Positions 50,313 through 61,800 of a DNA stretch of 64,000 bases are shown here, piece by piece. The translations under genes and the position numbers were made by a program. Source of the DNA: Neorhodopirellula lusitana (GTDB lineage Bacteria; Planctomycetota; Planctomycetia; Pirellulales; Pirellulaceae); NCBI RefSeq assembly GCF_900182915.1, contig NZ_FXUG01000004.1:248001-312000 (forward strand), given 5' to 3'. The notes under the pieces are model-generated. The model did no database searches. It was given only the letters and a program-made list of their open reading frames with translations, and was not told the DNA's origin. Position 1 is the first letter of the stretch. The number at the start of each line of letters is the position of its first letter.

Positions 50313-52364
50313 TCACTCGGATCCCAGAACGACTTCGATCGAATCTGGCAGGCGGGCGATTTGGGATTCAGGGACCTGGTCTTGGTCCAGAAAAATCCGT
50401 CGCAGACTTCGGTTGGCCAGCAAAGGAGAAAGATCATTGATGGGCGTTTGGCGAAGATCAAGCTCCTGCAGTTCCAAGCCGCCAAGGTCGGACAAGTCAC
50501 GAAATCCGGTCTCACGTAAATCCAAAACCCTCGGCTTAAGAATGTAGACCAAGCTAATTCTATCCGCCCCGCCGAAAGTTCGCCTCAAACGCGTCAGCCC
50601 TTTCCCACGCAGCCGAACAGTTTCTGTTTCCGCTTCAAAGACGAGCTCTTCGCCCACCCAATCTCGATTGTTGATCAGAATCCACTCGCGAACGATCCGA
50701 GTTTTGTCCGCGGGCGATTCGCGATGAAGGCTATCGTAAATTAGCATCTTTTCAGCAAGCTTTCCTCGGCGTAAGTGATGGGGATACGTTCCGCCGACAC
50801 ACAAGTCCTGCATCAACGAGATGAAATGATCAGTATCGAGATAGCCGTCCTCAGTTTGAAGCGGCAAGTACTGCTTAGCGAAATACACCAAATCCGGCTC
50901 AATGACCTTCCCGTTCTCGACCAACTTCAACGCCGATGCAAAGTCTTGCATCAAGAAGTGCAGGTAGAATTTCTGCAACCATGCCTTTGAATCAGGCGAA
51001 GGGTCAAAAACCAGAATCGACTGCAAGTTCTGCAAAGCATGTCGAATCGCACTTGGCATGGCTTTATCTCGCAGGAAAATCGAGTCGGTCACAAAGTTTG
51101 ACTGTTCAATGGCCGATTCGATCTGTTTGTTTTGTCGTTCCTCGGACTCCGCTTTCTCCGCCAAGTACTGTGCGAGAGAAGCCTCCGCTCGCACCTGTGC
51201 ATCCTCCGCCGCGATCTGAGCTCTCTCCGATCGATCGCGAGCCTCCAATGCTTGATGCCGACTCAGCCGGAGCTCGATCATAAAATAGGCGACAAAAGTC
51301 GCGAAAATAGCGAGCATTCCTAACGTAATCGAGCACGCCTCGCGGTGCCTTCGATAGAACAAAGCCGCCTCGCGACGAAGACTGGTTGGTTCAACCGACG
51401 TGCTGTAGTCTTCCAAAAACCGCGTGATGTCATCTCTTAGTTCTTCAACCCTTTGGTAGCGATCGCCGGGGTCGATCGCGGTGGCTTTTGCGATCATTGC
51501 GGCAAGCGCACTGTCCAGTTTCGCATCTGTTTTCGGCGTTCCCATCGGCACGTCGAGGGTCAACAATTCGTGCAATAAACACCCCATGGCGTAGATGTCC
51601 ATTTGCGGCGTCTTCGTTTGGCGTTTGTCCTTTTGCTCCGGGGCCATGTAAACCGGAGTCCCCTTGGCAAAATCCAACAACGATCCATAAAGATCGGGGT
51701 CGAGCAGCACGGTCGATTCGGTTAGCCCACGCTCTCGGGCCATCACAACGCCCATTCCCCAGTCGCATACTTTCACCTCACCAAACTCACCCACAAAGAT
51801 GTTTTCTGGCTTGATGTCCAGATGCAACACCTGCCGCGAATGGGCGTAGGCAATGGCGTCACACACGCGACGAAAGATTTCCAGTCGTCTCTTTGATGGA
51901 AAATCGTCTAGCAATTCCCCTTTCTGAAGCGAGTTGACAACGTCGCGCAGCGAGCGTCCCTGCTTCAATTCCATCGTAAAAAACGGACGTCCCTCTTGGT
52001 CCACTCCCATATCGAACAGGTCGATGATGTTGGGGTGATCCAGGCGAGCGGTAAGGTGTGCCTCACGCAAAAACGCGTCGAAATGATCCCTCGAAAACTC
52101 GGGCAGTGGCTTCGCCAGAGCAGCGTGTCGGGCCGCCTTCGCGTCGTAAACACGGAAGACCTCTTTCATCCCCCCACGACCGATTAGCTCGGCTTCTTCG
52201 TAGCGAGTCTTGATTCGAGAGATTGCGCAATACAACGGACAAATGTCGTCGTCGGATTCCAGACCATGCCCGTACACCTTGGTGGGATCCGCTTGCTCGA
52301 AAACGTCATCCACGATGGAATCGAGCCGCTCAATAGAATTATCAATAGCTGAACGGTCGACCAT
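50313..52364 (-). CDS. Transmembrane Ser/Thr protein kinase with C-terminal LRR-like domain
   Basis: 683 residues. Kinase domain at about 55-330: Gly loop IGRGGM (61-66), Lys85 in AALAKPL, catalytic HLDIKPEN at 181-188 (Leu in place of the Arg of HRD), metal-binding DWG at 201-203 (instead of DFG), and APEQ at 241-244. The HRD Asp, Lys and metal Asp are all kept, so activity is plausible. One membrane helix lies at about 345-364, then a coiled-coil stretch (AEDAQVRAEASLAQYLAEKA). The C-terminus has leucine-rich-type strands (RVLDLRETGFRDLSDLGG, ELQELDLRQTPINDLSPLL). The kinase is cytoplasmic and the sensor extracytoplasmic. It lies 44 bases after the sigma-factor gene and is likely co-transcribed. 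Confidence 0.9.
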   Translation of the reverse strand: MVDRSAIDNSIERLDSIVDDVFEQADPTKVYGHGLESDDDICPLYCAISRIKTRYEEAELIGRGGMKEVFRVYDAKAARHAALAKPLPEFSRDHFDAFLREAHLTARLDHPNIIDLFDMGVDQEGRPFFTMELKQGRSLRDVVNSLQKGELLDDFPSKRRLEIFRRVCDAIAYAHSRQVLHLDIKPENIFVGEFGEVKVCDWGMGVVMARERGLTESTVLLDPDLYGSLLDFAKGTPVYMAPEQKDKRQTKTPQMDIYAMGCLLHELLTLDVPMGTPKTDAKLDSALAAMIAKATAIDPGDRYQRVEELRDDITRFLEDYSTSVEPTSLRREAALFYRRHREACSITLGMLAIFATFVAYFMIELRLSRHQALEARDRSERAQIAAEDAQVRAEASLAQYLAEKAESEERQNKQIESAIEQSNFVTDSIFLRDKAMPSAIRHALQNLQSILVFDPSPDSKAWLQKFYLHFLMQDFASALKLVENGKVIEPDLVYFAKQYLPLQTEDGYLDTDHFISLMQDLCVGGTYPHHLRRGKLAEKMLIYDSLHRESPADKTRIVREWILINNRDWVGEELVFEAETETVRLRGKGLTRLRRTFGGADRISLVYILKPRVLDLRETGFRDLSDLGGLELQELDLRQTPINDLSPLLANRSLRRIFLDQDQVPESQIARLPDSIEVVLGSE

Positions 52365-52408
52365 GGAAATTTCGCTTAAGGGACGGACTTACCGAAAGCC
52401 ACGGCAAG

Positions 52409-53029
52409 TCATGGCATGCGATCAGGAAACTCGAGTTCGCGTCGCAATTCGAACGACTCGAGGATCAACCTCTTTTTAACTCGGTGTTTTAACACGTACA
52501 CGCTTTCCTCGCGAATGTTCAAATCGCGACTGATTTCTGCGGCCGACTCACCCTCCACACTCCGTACAAAAACGTCGAGTGCATCACCGGAAAAGACAGA
52601 CTTCAAACGCTCCAGGGCGAGCTTGACAATGTGCTGCCTCCACTCCTTTTCGATGCGTTGTTCCAACTCGGGTTCGCACATCAACGTTTGCTCGACGTGG
52701 CTAGCATCCGTGCTCATGGTTTGATTGCTACGTCGCTGTCGCCGGTGCCAATCCATTGCGGTGTTGTGGATCAATTGGGACAGCCAGCTGCGAAAACGAG
52801 CCCGATTGGGCTGGTGTTGGTAATTCACTAAATCACGCCACAATCGCATCAGTGCTAGTTGGCAGGCGTCATCAAGGTCCGATGGGGTCACGCCCAGATG
52901 CGTCAAGATTTGCCGAATGAATGGCCGGTAATAGTCCAGCAGTTCCTCCCACGCTGGATGGTCCTTGCCCGACTGGGCTAGCTCCAAAAGCGAGATACGG
53001 GTCGGCAAATTTTGCGATTGACTATTCAT
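52409..53029 (-). CDS. RNA polymerase sigma factor, ECF-like (sigma-70 family)
   Basis: 206 residues from the ATG at 53029 (MNSQSQNLPTRISLLELAQS); the frame is open further upstream, but without conserved sequence. Region 2: ELLDYYRPFIRQILTHLGV, then DLDDACQLALMRLWRDL and RARFRSWLSQLIHNTAMDW, the -10 binding helix. Region 4: FVRSVEGESAAEISRDLNI, with REESVYVLKHRVKKRL as the DNA-binding helix. No region 1.1. It precedes a Ser/Thr kinase gene in the same direction, so its activity may be linked to kinase signalling, a frequent planctomycete arrangement. No anti-sigma factor gene is adjacent. Confidence 0.88.
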   Translation of the reverse strand: MNSQSQNLPTRISLLELAQSGKDHPAWEELLDYYRPFIRQILTHLGVTPSDLDDACQLALMRLWRDLVNYQHQPNRARFRSWLSQLIHNTAMDWHRRQRRSNQTMSTDASHVEQTLMCEPELEQRIEKEWRQHIVKLALERLKSVFSGDALDVFVRSVEGESAAEISRDLNIREESVYVLKHRVKKRLILESFELRRELEFPDRMP

Positions 53030-53599
53030 TCGATGGGGAAACTCAACAATCAGTGGCCGCCGGCGAGCAAGATTCGCGGAAGACGGCCATCCTGAATCGG
53101 ATGAAGCTTGACGTACTAGCTTACACTTTCGAAGAGTCAGCGATGGCAATATCGAGCCAGTTCGTCACACTCGGATACCGTACAGCTCGTCGATTCACCA
53201 CAGCTCACGCAGAGATTCAGTACAACTCATGCTCCGGTTCAACACAATCCACGAAACCATTACGGCGTCGAATACGATATAGGTAACCTCATTCGCCAGG
53301 CCAACTCGAGCCACGATTCCCGGCACCAACGAAGCCGACGACTTGCTTTTCAATCTCGAGTACAGCCAAACGGAAATGTCGCTAAAAAACCAGTTCTTCG
53401 GACGATCAACGATTTTGTAGCCACTACAATCCAGCGTCTTTTAGCGTGAACAGGTCTACTTCCGACTTGATCCAGTCACCCGTGACGTTCCGTGCCAGGC
53501 AATCTACGACCTTAGTCGTCACGGACATTAGAGAGTCATGTTAAAACGCTGCGATAACGCTAAGCCTGAAATGACCACGCACCTTATGAGACTTGTTTA
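53030..53599. other. Gene-free divergent region
   Basis: 570 bases between the sigma factor and GH95 genes, which diverge. No credible frame, RNA or strong repeat could be recognised; it must hold promoters for both. I could not match a sigma-factor autoregulation box by eye. Confidence 0.45.
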
Positions 53600-56089
53600 A
53601 TGGGCATCAAAGCATCTGGAATCGTACTCGGAACATGGCTCGCGTTGGCAACGATTGCCCCAGCCAATGAACGCTACGTGTTGCAGTACGATGCGCCCGC
53701 CAAAGACAATTTGCTTAATCCCACCAAAGGAAAGCCGAAAGGACACGGCTATATCCAAACCGCACTGCCGATCGGCAATGGCCGCCTGGGAGCCATGTTT
53801 TCCGGCGGCGTTGAAACCGAACACCTGCTGATCAATGACATCACCTTATGGATGAACTCCAAACGCGGAATGGATGAAACCGCACAGTCCGGGACTCGCA
53901 AGGTTGCACCGGAAGATCTCGAGACGGTTCGGCAAGCGTACCGTGACGGAAAATACGGGACCAAACCGGGCAGCATGGAAAGCGTCTCGACGAAACACCT
54001 AAGCAGTACAGAACCGCTGGGGAACTACGCCCCCTTCAGCGACCTGATGATCTCCACCGGACATGATCCCGCATCCGTCCGCGACTACCATCGTTCGCTC
54101 GATTCACGCACCGGTCTGGGGACCGTTCGCTACTGGATCGGTGACAACCAGTTCACCCGAGAGTTCTTCTGTAGCTATCCCCACGATGTGGTCGCGGTCC
54201 GCTACACGTCCGACGATGCCAAACTGAACTTGACGATTCAGACAACCACAAAACACAAGGATTCCGAGGTCAAGGCAGCGGACAATCGAATCATCTTAAG
54301 CGGGAAAGCGAAGATGGTTCAGGACGATATCGAGTTCATGCAGATTGTCCAGATCGATGCCGGGGACGCCGAAGTGTCACCGCAAGATGATGGTTCGATC
54401 AAGATATCAAATGCCAGCGATGTGAAGGTCTACCTGGCGGGTTATTGCGACTACCTTCCGGTCTACCCATCTTTCAAAGGGCGGGAATACCAAGCCGATT
54501 GTGAAAAAACGATCGCGACGGCCTCCACACTCGGATGGGATTCCCTCCGAAAATCACACATCGATGACGTTTCCTCCATCCTGGATCGCTGCCGGTTGGA
54601 ACTGGGTTTCAAACCGTCCGGCTTGACGACCGACAAGCTTGTGTCCGGCGATGGCAGCCTCGAACTTGAAAACCTGTACTTCCACTACAGCCGCTATCTA
54701 CAGCTAAGCTGCTCGCGCGGCGCACCGGTTCCTTCCAACCTGCAAGGCCTCTGGAATGCGGACTTGAAACCAGCTTGGAACTGCGACTACCACACCGACA
54801 TCAATGTGCAGATGAACTACTGGATGGTGGACGCCGCAAACCAATCGGAATCGTTCCGCCCATTCGTCGAGTGGACAAAAATCCTCGCGGAATCAGGCAG
54901 CCACACCGCGCGAGAAACCTTTGGAATCCATCAAGGCTGGAGCGTCGGCTTGAACGGCAATGTCTTTGGCTTCACCGCGCAGAACGTCCATGGTCGACGC
55001 AACCAACAGGCTGGGCACTGGCTTTGCCAAAACCTGTTCGATCACTATGCCTTCACCCAGGACCAAGCCTACCTCGAAGAGATCTATCCGATCCTGAAGG
55101 GAGCCGCTGAGTTCTTTGTCGAGTTCCTTGCTCCCTGGAAGGACGGCACCCTGGTCGTCTATCCGACCTGGTCTCCAGAGAACACGTACTTGAGCAAAGA
55201 GTACGGCAAACTGAACAAGCAAGCTTACGGCGCATCGTGGGATCAACAGCTTGTACTGAATCTATTCACGGACTGCATTGAAGCCTCCACGGTTCTGGGT
55301 CGTGACGAAGCCTTCCGAGAAGTCTTGCAGGAAATCATCCCGAAACTCTGCCCACAGAAGATCGGACAGTACGGCCAGCTACAAGAATGGCCGGAAGACT
55401 GGGACAACCCCAAGGACACTCACCGCCATATCTCGCATTTGATTGCCCTGCATCCCGGTCGGGATATCTCGCCACTGACCACGAAAGAACTGCACGAGGC
55501 GGCCTTGGTCACGATGAAGCATCGCGGTGATCAGTCCACTGGCTGGAGCACGGGCTGGAAAACTTGCTTTTGGTCACGCCTGCACAATGGCGACCGGGCG
55601 CACAAGATCTACCGATTCCTGACCTCCAAACGAGCCTACCCCAACCTGTTCGATTTCCATCCTCCGTTCCAGATCGATGGCAACTTCGGCGGCGCGGCGG
55701 GCGTTTGTGAAATGTTGCTGCAAAGTCATCTACGCAGTGTGAATGCCGACGCAACGACAATCCAAGACGCCGCTTTCGTGGCATACGAACAAGATCCGAA
55801 GCAATCCAACCACTTTGCCCCGGTCGTGCCAGACGAAACCATCGCGACCGCACCCTACATCTTGCACCTTCTGCCGGCCCTGCCATCGGCATGGCCCAGC
55901 GGCAAGATCAACGGCCTCAAAGCCCGTGGCGGAACGGAAGTCGACATCCAATGGCAAGACGGCCAACTCATCCAAGCCACCATCCGCGCCAACCAAGATG
56001 CAAAGTTCCGCGTCTACGCCCAAGGCAAACTCAGCGAAGTGATTTCGCTTGACAAGGGCACGTCCACGATCTGGCCGCCGACTCGGTAG
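53600..56089 (+). CDS. Glycoside hydrolase family 95 protein (alpha-L-fucosidase or -galactosidase type)
   Basis: 829 residues with a cleavable signal (IVLGTWLALATIAPANE). GH95 marks: LPIGNGRLGAMFSGGVETE near 52-72, NDITLWMNSK, the barrel patch PVPSNLQGLWNADLKPAWN, HTDINVQMNYWMVDAAN, and QIDGNFGGAAGVCEMLLQS near 695. The family inverts alpha-1,2-L-fucosides, and some members act on alpha-L-galactosides. The acid/base Glu and base Asp lie in the (alpha/alpha)6 domain, but I do not assign numbers. It is the first of four secreted glycan enzymes on this strand. The start has no clear ribosome site. Confidence 0.9.
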   Translation: MGIKASGIVLGTWLALATIAPANERYVLQYDAPAKDNLLNPTKGKPKGHGYIQTALPIGNGRLGAMFSGGVETEHLLINDITLWMNSKRGMDETAQSGTRKVAPEDLETVRQAYRDGKYGTKPGSMESVSTKHLSSTEPLGNYAPFSDLMISTGHDPASVRDYHRSLDSRTGLGTVRYWIGDNQFTREFFCSYPHDVVAVRYTSDDAKLNLTIQTTTKHKDSEVKAADNRIILSGKAKMVQDDIEFMQIVQIDAGDAEVSPQDDGSIKISNASDVKVYLAGYCDYLPVYPSFKGREYQADCEKTIATASTLGWDSLRKSHIDDVSSILDRCRLELGFKPSGLTTDKLVSGDGSLELENLYFHYSRYLQLSCSRGAPVPSNLQGLWNADLKPAWNCDYHTDINVQMNYWMVDAANQSESFRPFVEWTKILAESGSHTARETFGIHQGWSVGLNGNVFGFTAQNVHGRRNQQAGHWLCQNLFDHYAFTQDQAYLEEIYPILKGAAEFFVEFLAPWKDGTLVVYPTWSPENTYLSKEYGKLNKQAYGASWDQQLVLNLFTDCIEASTVLGRDEAFREVLQEIIPKLCPQKIGQYGQLQEWPEDWDNPKDTHRHISHLIALHPGRDISPLTTKELHEAALVTMKHRGDQSTGWSTGWKTCFWSRLHNGDRAHKIYRFLTSKRAYPNLFDFHPPFQIDGNFGGAAGVCEMLLQSHLRSVNADATTIQDAAFVAYEQDPKQSNHFAPVVPDETIATAPYILHLLPALPSAWPSGKINGLKARGGTEVDIQWQDGQLIQATIRANQDAKFRVYAQGKLSEVISLDKGTSTIWPPTR

Positions 56090-56578
56090 GTCGGTCTCTG
56101 GCACTCTCCTGAACGGTCGGTAACGGTTCATCCAGCCTTTCCAATCAACAAGGAAATGTCCTCACTGACCTGCAGGCCAATCTGTCCTCCAAACAGATGA
56201 CATCCCATCACCGCAAGGCGATTAACCTAACCTAAGGCAGTCCACACCGGCCGCGGATCCCCCCTTCGAGTCCCGTTGATTTTGCCCCCGGAGCCAAAGA
56301 CTCGAAAGAATAATCCAAGTCTCACTTGTTCGACATGAAGTTGAAATTCGGCGAGAGGCTCAATCGGATGGCTGATCATCCCGCCATGGTGACCTGTCAT
56401 CGCACGTACGTCGCAACGCTGCAGAACGAACTAACTGAGAACAGTTGACCAGCCGGCTTTGTAGATAACCGCAAGTTAGTAGTGCCGGTGAAGGAGTCAC
56501 CGAAATCTTTTGACTGACCGACCTTTAAGACCGACCTTCGCCCTGCAAGGGACATCAAAAAACACGATGGGACCGCGC
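56090..56578. other. Gap between GH95 and beta-helix genes
   Basis: 489 bases without a gene. An eight-base inverted repeat TTCGAGTC/GACTCGAA (56265-56272 with 56299-56306, loop 26 bases) lies 175 bases after the GH95 stop codon and may be a terminator or a processing site. The frame at 56510 in phase with the next gene is taken as leader sequence. Confidence 0.5.
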
Positions 56579-58807
56579 ATGAAAAAACTACTGACCATCG
56601 TTTTAGCAATTACCTCCGCGATCGCGACTGGTGCTACGGTTCCTGCAGAAACCTATTTCGTCTCGCCCGAAGGTAGCGATACCAACACTGGCATGTCGGA
56701 AACGCAGCCATTTCAGATGGTGCAACATGCGATCGATCAGATGAACTCTGGAGACACGTTGGTGGTGCTGGATGGTGTATACACCGGCACGCTTAAATTG
56801 AAATCGGGGATCTTCATCCGGGCCAAGAATCCGCGAAAGGTGATCTTCAGCGGAGCCCAACGCTTGCAGGGAAAATTTGAGAAGCACTCGGGAGACATCT
56901 ACAAGATTGACATCGGCATGGAACCCAAACAGGTGTTCTATCAAAACAAGCCGATGACCTGGGCTCGTTGGCCCAACATGCAGTGGTCCGAAAACTGGAA
57001 CCGTTCCAAGAAGTGGGCGAGCGGCTCAGCCGGTATGGGCACCCTGAATCACAAAGCCTTTGCGGATCTGAAAGACCTCGACTTAACAGACGGCTACTGC
57101 TTCATTCGATACGCCAAAGGGAACAGTTGTTACAGCCGGGCGATCAAGAGATTCGACGGCACGACGATGCTTTGGGATGATACGAACTTCTATAATCGCC
57201 TGTTCACCGGAGAAGACGGCAAGCGAGGTCGGATGGCGATTGCCGAAGGAGCCAAAGGGGTTCGCGGAACGTTCTTCCTCGCCGGAGCACTGGACTTGCT
57301 CGACGACGAAGGCGAGTGGTTCGCAAAAGACGGCACTCTGTATGTTCACGCACCAAATTCCCACGCACCAAACACCAACGGTACGGCAGGGAGGCAGCCC
57401 AATCCCGCCGACTTGCTAGTTAAGACCAACGACTATTCGATCTACCAAGGCGATGCGTTATCCAAAGTGGCAATGGAAGGGATCGATTTCTTCGCGACCT
57501 CAGTCAAGCTTGCGAATCCTGCCAACGATCAAATCGTCTTTCGCAATTCGCACTTTAGCTATATCGGAGCCGAGCCACTGTTTGTGGATACCCCCAACGG
57601 CAAAAGGGCGTCCAAACCGATCCATGTTGCCGGTTCTCGGGTTGGATTCGACAATTGCTTGTTCGCCGGGGCTCAGAATACCGCATTGAATTTAGTGGGA
57701 TCGATGCTTTACGTGCGAAACTGCGTGTTCACCGAAAACAACCGTCACGGGAACTTCCAAAGCGTTCCGCTGTTCATCAGTGCGAGCGGCACATATTTGG
57801 TCTCGCACAACACGTTCTTCAATAACTGCTCGGATGCAATCCGAATCGGTTTCCAAGACAACTATGTCAAAAGCCGCAATCCAGATGTGTCCTACAACAA
57901 CATCTGCAACGCCGGCATTTACAACTCCGACGTCTCCGGTGCGTACTTCCCCAAAATGACTCAGCATTACACTGAGTTCCATCACAATTGGGTGCACAGC
58001 GTGAAAGGCAACGGCGTGCGTTTGGACCAAGCGGGCGAAGAGTTCACCGTGCACCATAATGTGTTTTGGTCTTCCAAACGCGGCATGAGTATCGAGGGTT
58101 ACGGCAAGTTCAACGTCTACAACAACACGTCTTTTCGTAACAAGGAAGCATGCGACCTGATCCGAAATGTCGTTCCCAAGGCTAAGGGATCGAATCCTGA
58201 AATGGTCAGCAACGACACAAGCTTCCCACCGATCGACGACTGGAATGTGCTGAACAACTTGGTGCAGAAGTTCGCGGACAGTGTCGGCCCTAGCGAGAAG
58301 GGGCCGTTTGATCAATCCAAAGCCAAGGGGACTCTTCATCCGGAACGATCCAAAAGTAAGTCCATTCCCGTCACCGACCGCGGGGACATTCAGGGAAACA
58401 TGACTAAGATCAAACCTGCAATTTTCACGAACGCCAACCTGAGCGGTTTGAACTTCATCCCAGCGAATCGAAGCGTCGAAGGCGGCGTATCCTCGACACC
58501 CGAATTAGTTGCCGAAGGAGTGACACACCTGGGAACCTACCGCGGTGCATATGGCTACCGCGACAAAGCTTGGTCGGCGGGCAGTGACTGGATGCCGTAC
58601 GGAATCGATGTCCCCACAACGATGGCCCGGTCAGAGCAATTCGCCAAGAAGTACGGCCCCATCTCGGTCATCCCCGAGATCCATATTGAGAATCTACCCA
58701 CCGGGCTTTTAAGTCGGACAACTTACGAACCGCCTCCGGCAGACGATAGCCAACGTCCGAAGCCAAAGAAAAAACGTTCTAAGAAGGGCAAGCCGAACAA
58801 GCCGTAG
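56579..58807 (+). CDS. Secreted right-handed parallel beta-helix protein, possible polysaccharide-active enzyme
   Basis: 742 residues from the ATG at 56579, which gives the signal MKKLLTIVLAITSAIATGAT. The mature start ETYFVSPEGSDTNTGMSET is typical of DUF1565/beta-helix proteins. Repeats of strand-turn-strand type follow (GIFIRAKNPRKVIFSGAQ, YVRNCVFTENNRHGNF, HHNVFWSSKRGMSIEGYG, NVYNNTSFRNKEACDL). The patch PKQVFYQNKPMTWARWPNM is found in beta-helix glycosidases related to GH141, a family with alpha-L-fucosidase and xylanase activities. Assignment to GH141 or to a lyase family is open. The C-terminus is Lys/Pro-rich (RPKPKKKRSKKGKPNKP). Placed between GH95 and GH116 genes. Confidence 0.75.
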   Translation: MKKLLTIVLAITSAIATGATVPAETYFVSPEGSDTNTGMSETQPFQMVQHAIDQMNSGDTLVVLDGVYTGTLKLKSGIFIRAKNPRKVIFSGAQRLQGKFEKHSGDIYKIDIGMEPKQVFYQNKPMTWARWPNMQWSENWNRSKKWASGSAGMGTLNHKAFADLKDLDLTDGYCFIRYAKGNSCYSRAIKRFDGTTMLWDDTNFYNRLFTGEDGKRGRMAIAEGAKGVRGTFFLAGALDLLDDEGEWFAKDGTLYVHAPNSHAPNTNGTAGRQPNPADLLVKTNDYSIYQGDALSKVAMEGIDFFATSVKLANPANDQIVFRNSHFSYIGAEPLFVDTPNGKRASKPIHVAGSRVGFDNCLFAGAQNTALNLVGSMLYVRNCVFTENNRHGNFQSVPLFISASGTYLVSHNTFFNNCSDAIRIGFQDNYVKSRNPDVSYNNICNAGIYNSDVSGAYFPKMTQHYTEFHHNWVHSVKGNGVRLDQAGEEFTVHHNVFWSSKRGMSIEGYGKFNVYNNTSFRNKEACDLIRNVVPKAKGSNPEMVSNDTSFPPIDDWNVLNNLVQKFADSVGPSEKGPFDQSKAKGTLHPERSKSKSIPVTDRGDIQGNMTKIKPAIFTNANLSGLNFIPANRSVEGGVSSTPELVAEGVTHLGTYRGAYGYRDKAWSAGSDWMPYGIDVPTTMARSEQFAKKYGPISVIPEIHIENLPTGLLSRTTYEPPPADDSQRPKPKKKRSKKGKPNKP

Positions 58808-58891
58808 TGAGATTTGCGCAAACCGCAAACCATTCGAATCGAGATATTAAAATTGGACTTCTGGCGAGGTCCGCAAGCATCGAGAGAAGTT

Positions 58892-61800
58892 ATGAAACTG
58901 AATGTCATCAACAATTCATCCGAAGAAGTTTCCTGCTGCGAGTCCGGCGTCGATCTGTCTCGTCGACGATTTCTGGTTGCCGCCGGCGCATTGACCGCGG
59001 CCTTCCGTGGCGGGCCATTGCTGGCGGAAGACCGCCGGGGAACCTATTCAGACGCGTTGAAAACTCACTCATCGTTACGTGGATATTGGCGGTTGGATGG
59101 TGACTTGACCGATGTCATGGGAAAGGCGTCGGCAACCAGCCCGGGGACGACGTCTTTCGTTAGTGGGGCTATCGAGGGAAAGGCACTCAGTCTGGTTCCC
59201 GAACAAATGGTATCGGTAAAGCAAACCGATCACCTGCGAGGCCGGTCAGCGACACTGGAGATGTTCTTCAAGATCGCCTCGCCGCCACGTGGTGACCAAG
59301 CCTCGGTGATCATCGCGCAAACCGCTGGGCAACAGGCACGCTACATCGTCGGTGTTAAGAATGACCTATCGGCGCTCGTTTACCAGAACGTCAACGGGGA
59401 CGTGCTGACCACGATCCATCTAGCCACCGACCAACCGATCAAAGTCGGTCGTTGGTATCACTTGGCGATCACCAGTTTTGATCTCGACCTGCGTGCGTAC
59501 GTGGATGGCTACGAGTGCAGTTTGGTGGGTGGGGCGTTTGAGTTCACTCGCCGAGGACCAGCGAAATCGACGATGACCTTCGGTGAAACAACGGTCGATG
59601 GCTGGGGCAGCACCAACATTTGTCTGGACGAAGTCGCCTGTTATGCCAGCGGCCTCACCCAAGCGGAACTTCAAGAACACTTGAAGGCAGCGGGATGGGG
59701 ACAACGCCTGAAAGAAACCGGCGAAACTGTCGCTCGGGTTGAGAATGAGCGCAACGCCCGACGCGCCCGCAAAGAGCAAGCGATTCTGAATGATCCCGCA
59801 CTAACCGGGCCCGGCAAAACGCGTGTTTACGAGGGCGAAAATCTCGATGCGATCAACTTCACGGTAGGAGGCATTGGCGCGGGTGGAATCCAGTTCAACG
59901 GAAAAGCCGAGCCTGCCATTTGGCAGATCGCCTGTAACTACTCCGAAGAACGCATCGCAGACAGCTTCTTAGCCGTGCGGGCGAAGCCGGCTGATGGAAA
60001 GCCTGTCGTCCGTGCACTGCAGACTGCACCGGTGGGTGCCTTTGCGGCGATGCCGTCTCTCAAGTTCGAAGGTGAGTATCCGCTGGGCAAGTATCGCTTC
60101 GTTGAACCCTTGCTACCCGTCGAGGTGGAACTGGAAGTCTTCAATCCATTCATCCCGATGGACCTGAAAAACTCTGCGATCCCCTGTGCTGTTTATTCGG
60201 TGAAGGTGACCAACCCATCGTCGTCCGCCGTGGAGCTCGATGTCTTAGCATCACAAAAGAACGCACTCGGTTACGCGGAAGGCAAGGGCGGTGGATTTGG
60301 GAAGAATCAGAACCAAATTTTGAGCCGAGCCGACGGCAAAGTAGTGGAGGACTCCGGACTTCCAGACAGGCCCGCAACAGATTGGACGCTGTTACACATG
60401 ACCCGTGACGGGATCGCTGGCTCGGACATGGTACTGATGACTCAAGCGGACGGCGCAACGGGCTGTGCCTCCTGGGATTCCCACCAGGAGTTGCATGGTG
60501 ACTTTGATGCCGATGGCCAGTGCAAAGGCCCATCGAAGTCGGAAGCCTCCGCAGCAGGCAAGACGGTCAACGGTGCGATCTCGGCACCTTTAGAACTCGC
60601 CCCTGGTGAGACCAAGTCAATCACCTTCGTACTGACCTGGTATTTTGAAGGCGGTCGACATGGTGAAGGAAAAGCCACCCGAAACTTAGAAGGCGAAGGC
60701 AACTCGAAAGGGGGCAAGTGGAATCGCCAAGGACAAAACTATACCAACTGGTGGCCCAGCGCCATGGGCGTGGCAACCTACCTGCGTGACAACCTGGAAG
60801 AGTTGACCACCCGCACTCGCCGTTTCCACGACACTCTCTACGCGTCAACCATTCCGGTTTGGCTACTCGACCGAATGAGTTCGCAGCTGGCGGTCCTGCG
60901 CAGCCAAACCTGTTGGTGGGCAGCAGACGGTTACTTCGGTGCCTGGGAAGGTTGCAATCCCACCAAGGGATGTTGTGGTGGCAACTGCACACACGTTTGG
61001 CATTACGCCCAAGGGCATGCCCGCTTGTTACCAGAACTTGGACGCAAGATGCGTGAACAGGATTATTTAATGCAGTTGCCAAACGGGCTAACGCCGTATC
61101 GGCATACCAACCAGAAGCCTGCCGCAGACGGTCACTTTGGCACGATCCTAAATACCTACCGCGAGCACCTATGCACAGCCGACAATAGCTGGCTTCAATC
61201 GCAGTGGCCCAAGGTAAAGAAGGCAATCGACTGGGGAATCGATCATTGGAATCCCCGCCGCAACGGCTACCTGCAAACCACTCAGCACAACACACTCGAT
61301 GGCGACATGACGGGCTGCTCGTCGTGGATCGGCAGTCTGTATCTGTCATCACTCGAAGCGGGCGCACGGATGGCAGAGCTTATGGGCGAATCGGACACAG
61401 CAGCCGAGTACCGTCGAATTCGTGAGTCCGGCAAGAAGCTCCAGAACGAACGTTTGTGGAACGGTGAGTACTACATTCAAGAGGTCGGTGAGAAGCGAAA
61501 CCAAGACTACCTGGACGGTTGCCACATCGATCAGGTGCTGGGCGAATGGTGGGCGGACCAGGTTGGCATCGACCGCAACTTCCCGGCTGATCGATCCAAG
61601 CAGGCTTTGCAATCGCTGTTGAAATACAACTTCCTTGCCGACTTTCATGGCCAATCACTCAAGCCACGGCAGTATTGCGAGATCGAAGATGGTGGCATTA
61701 AGATGATCACCTGGCCAAAGGACCCACAGCCTATTCCAGGCATGAAGTACGGCGATGAGGTAATGACCGGTTTTGAGTACGGCGCCGCTGTCTCGCTGAT

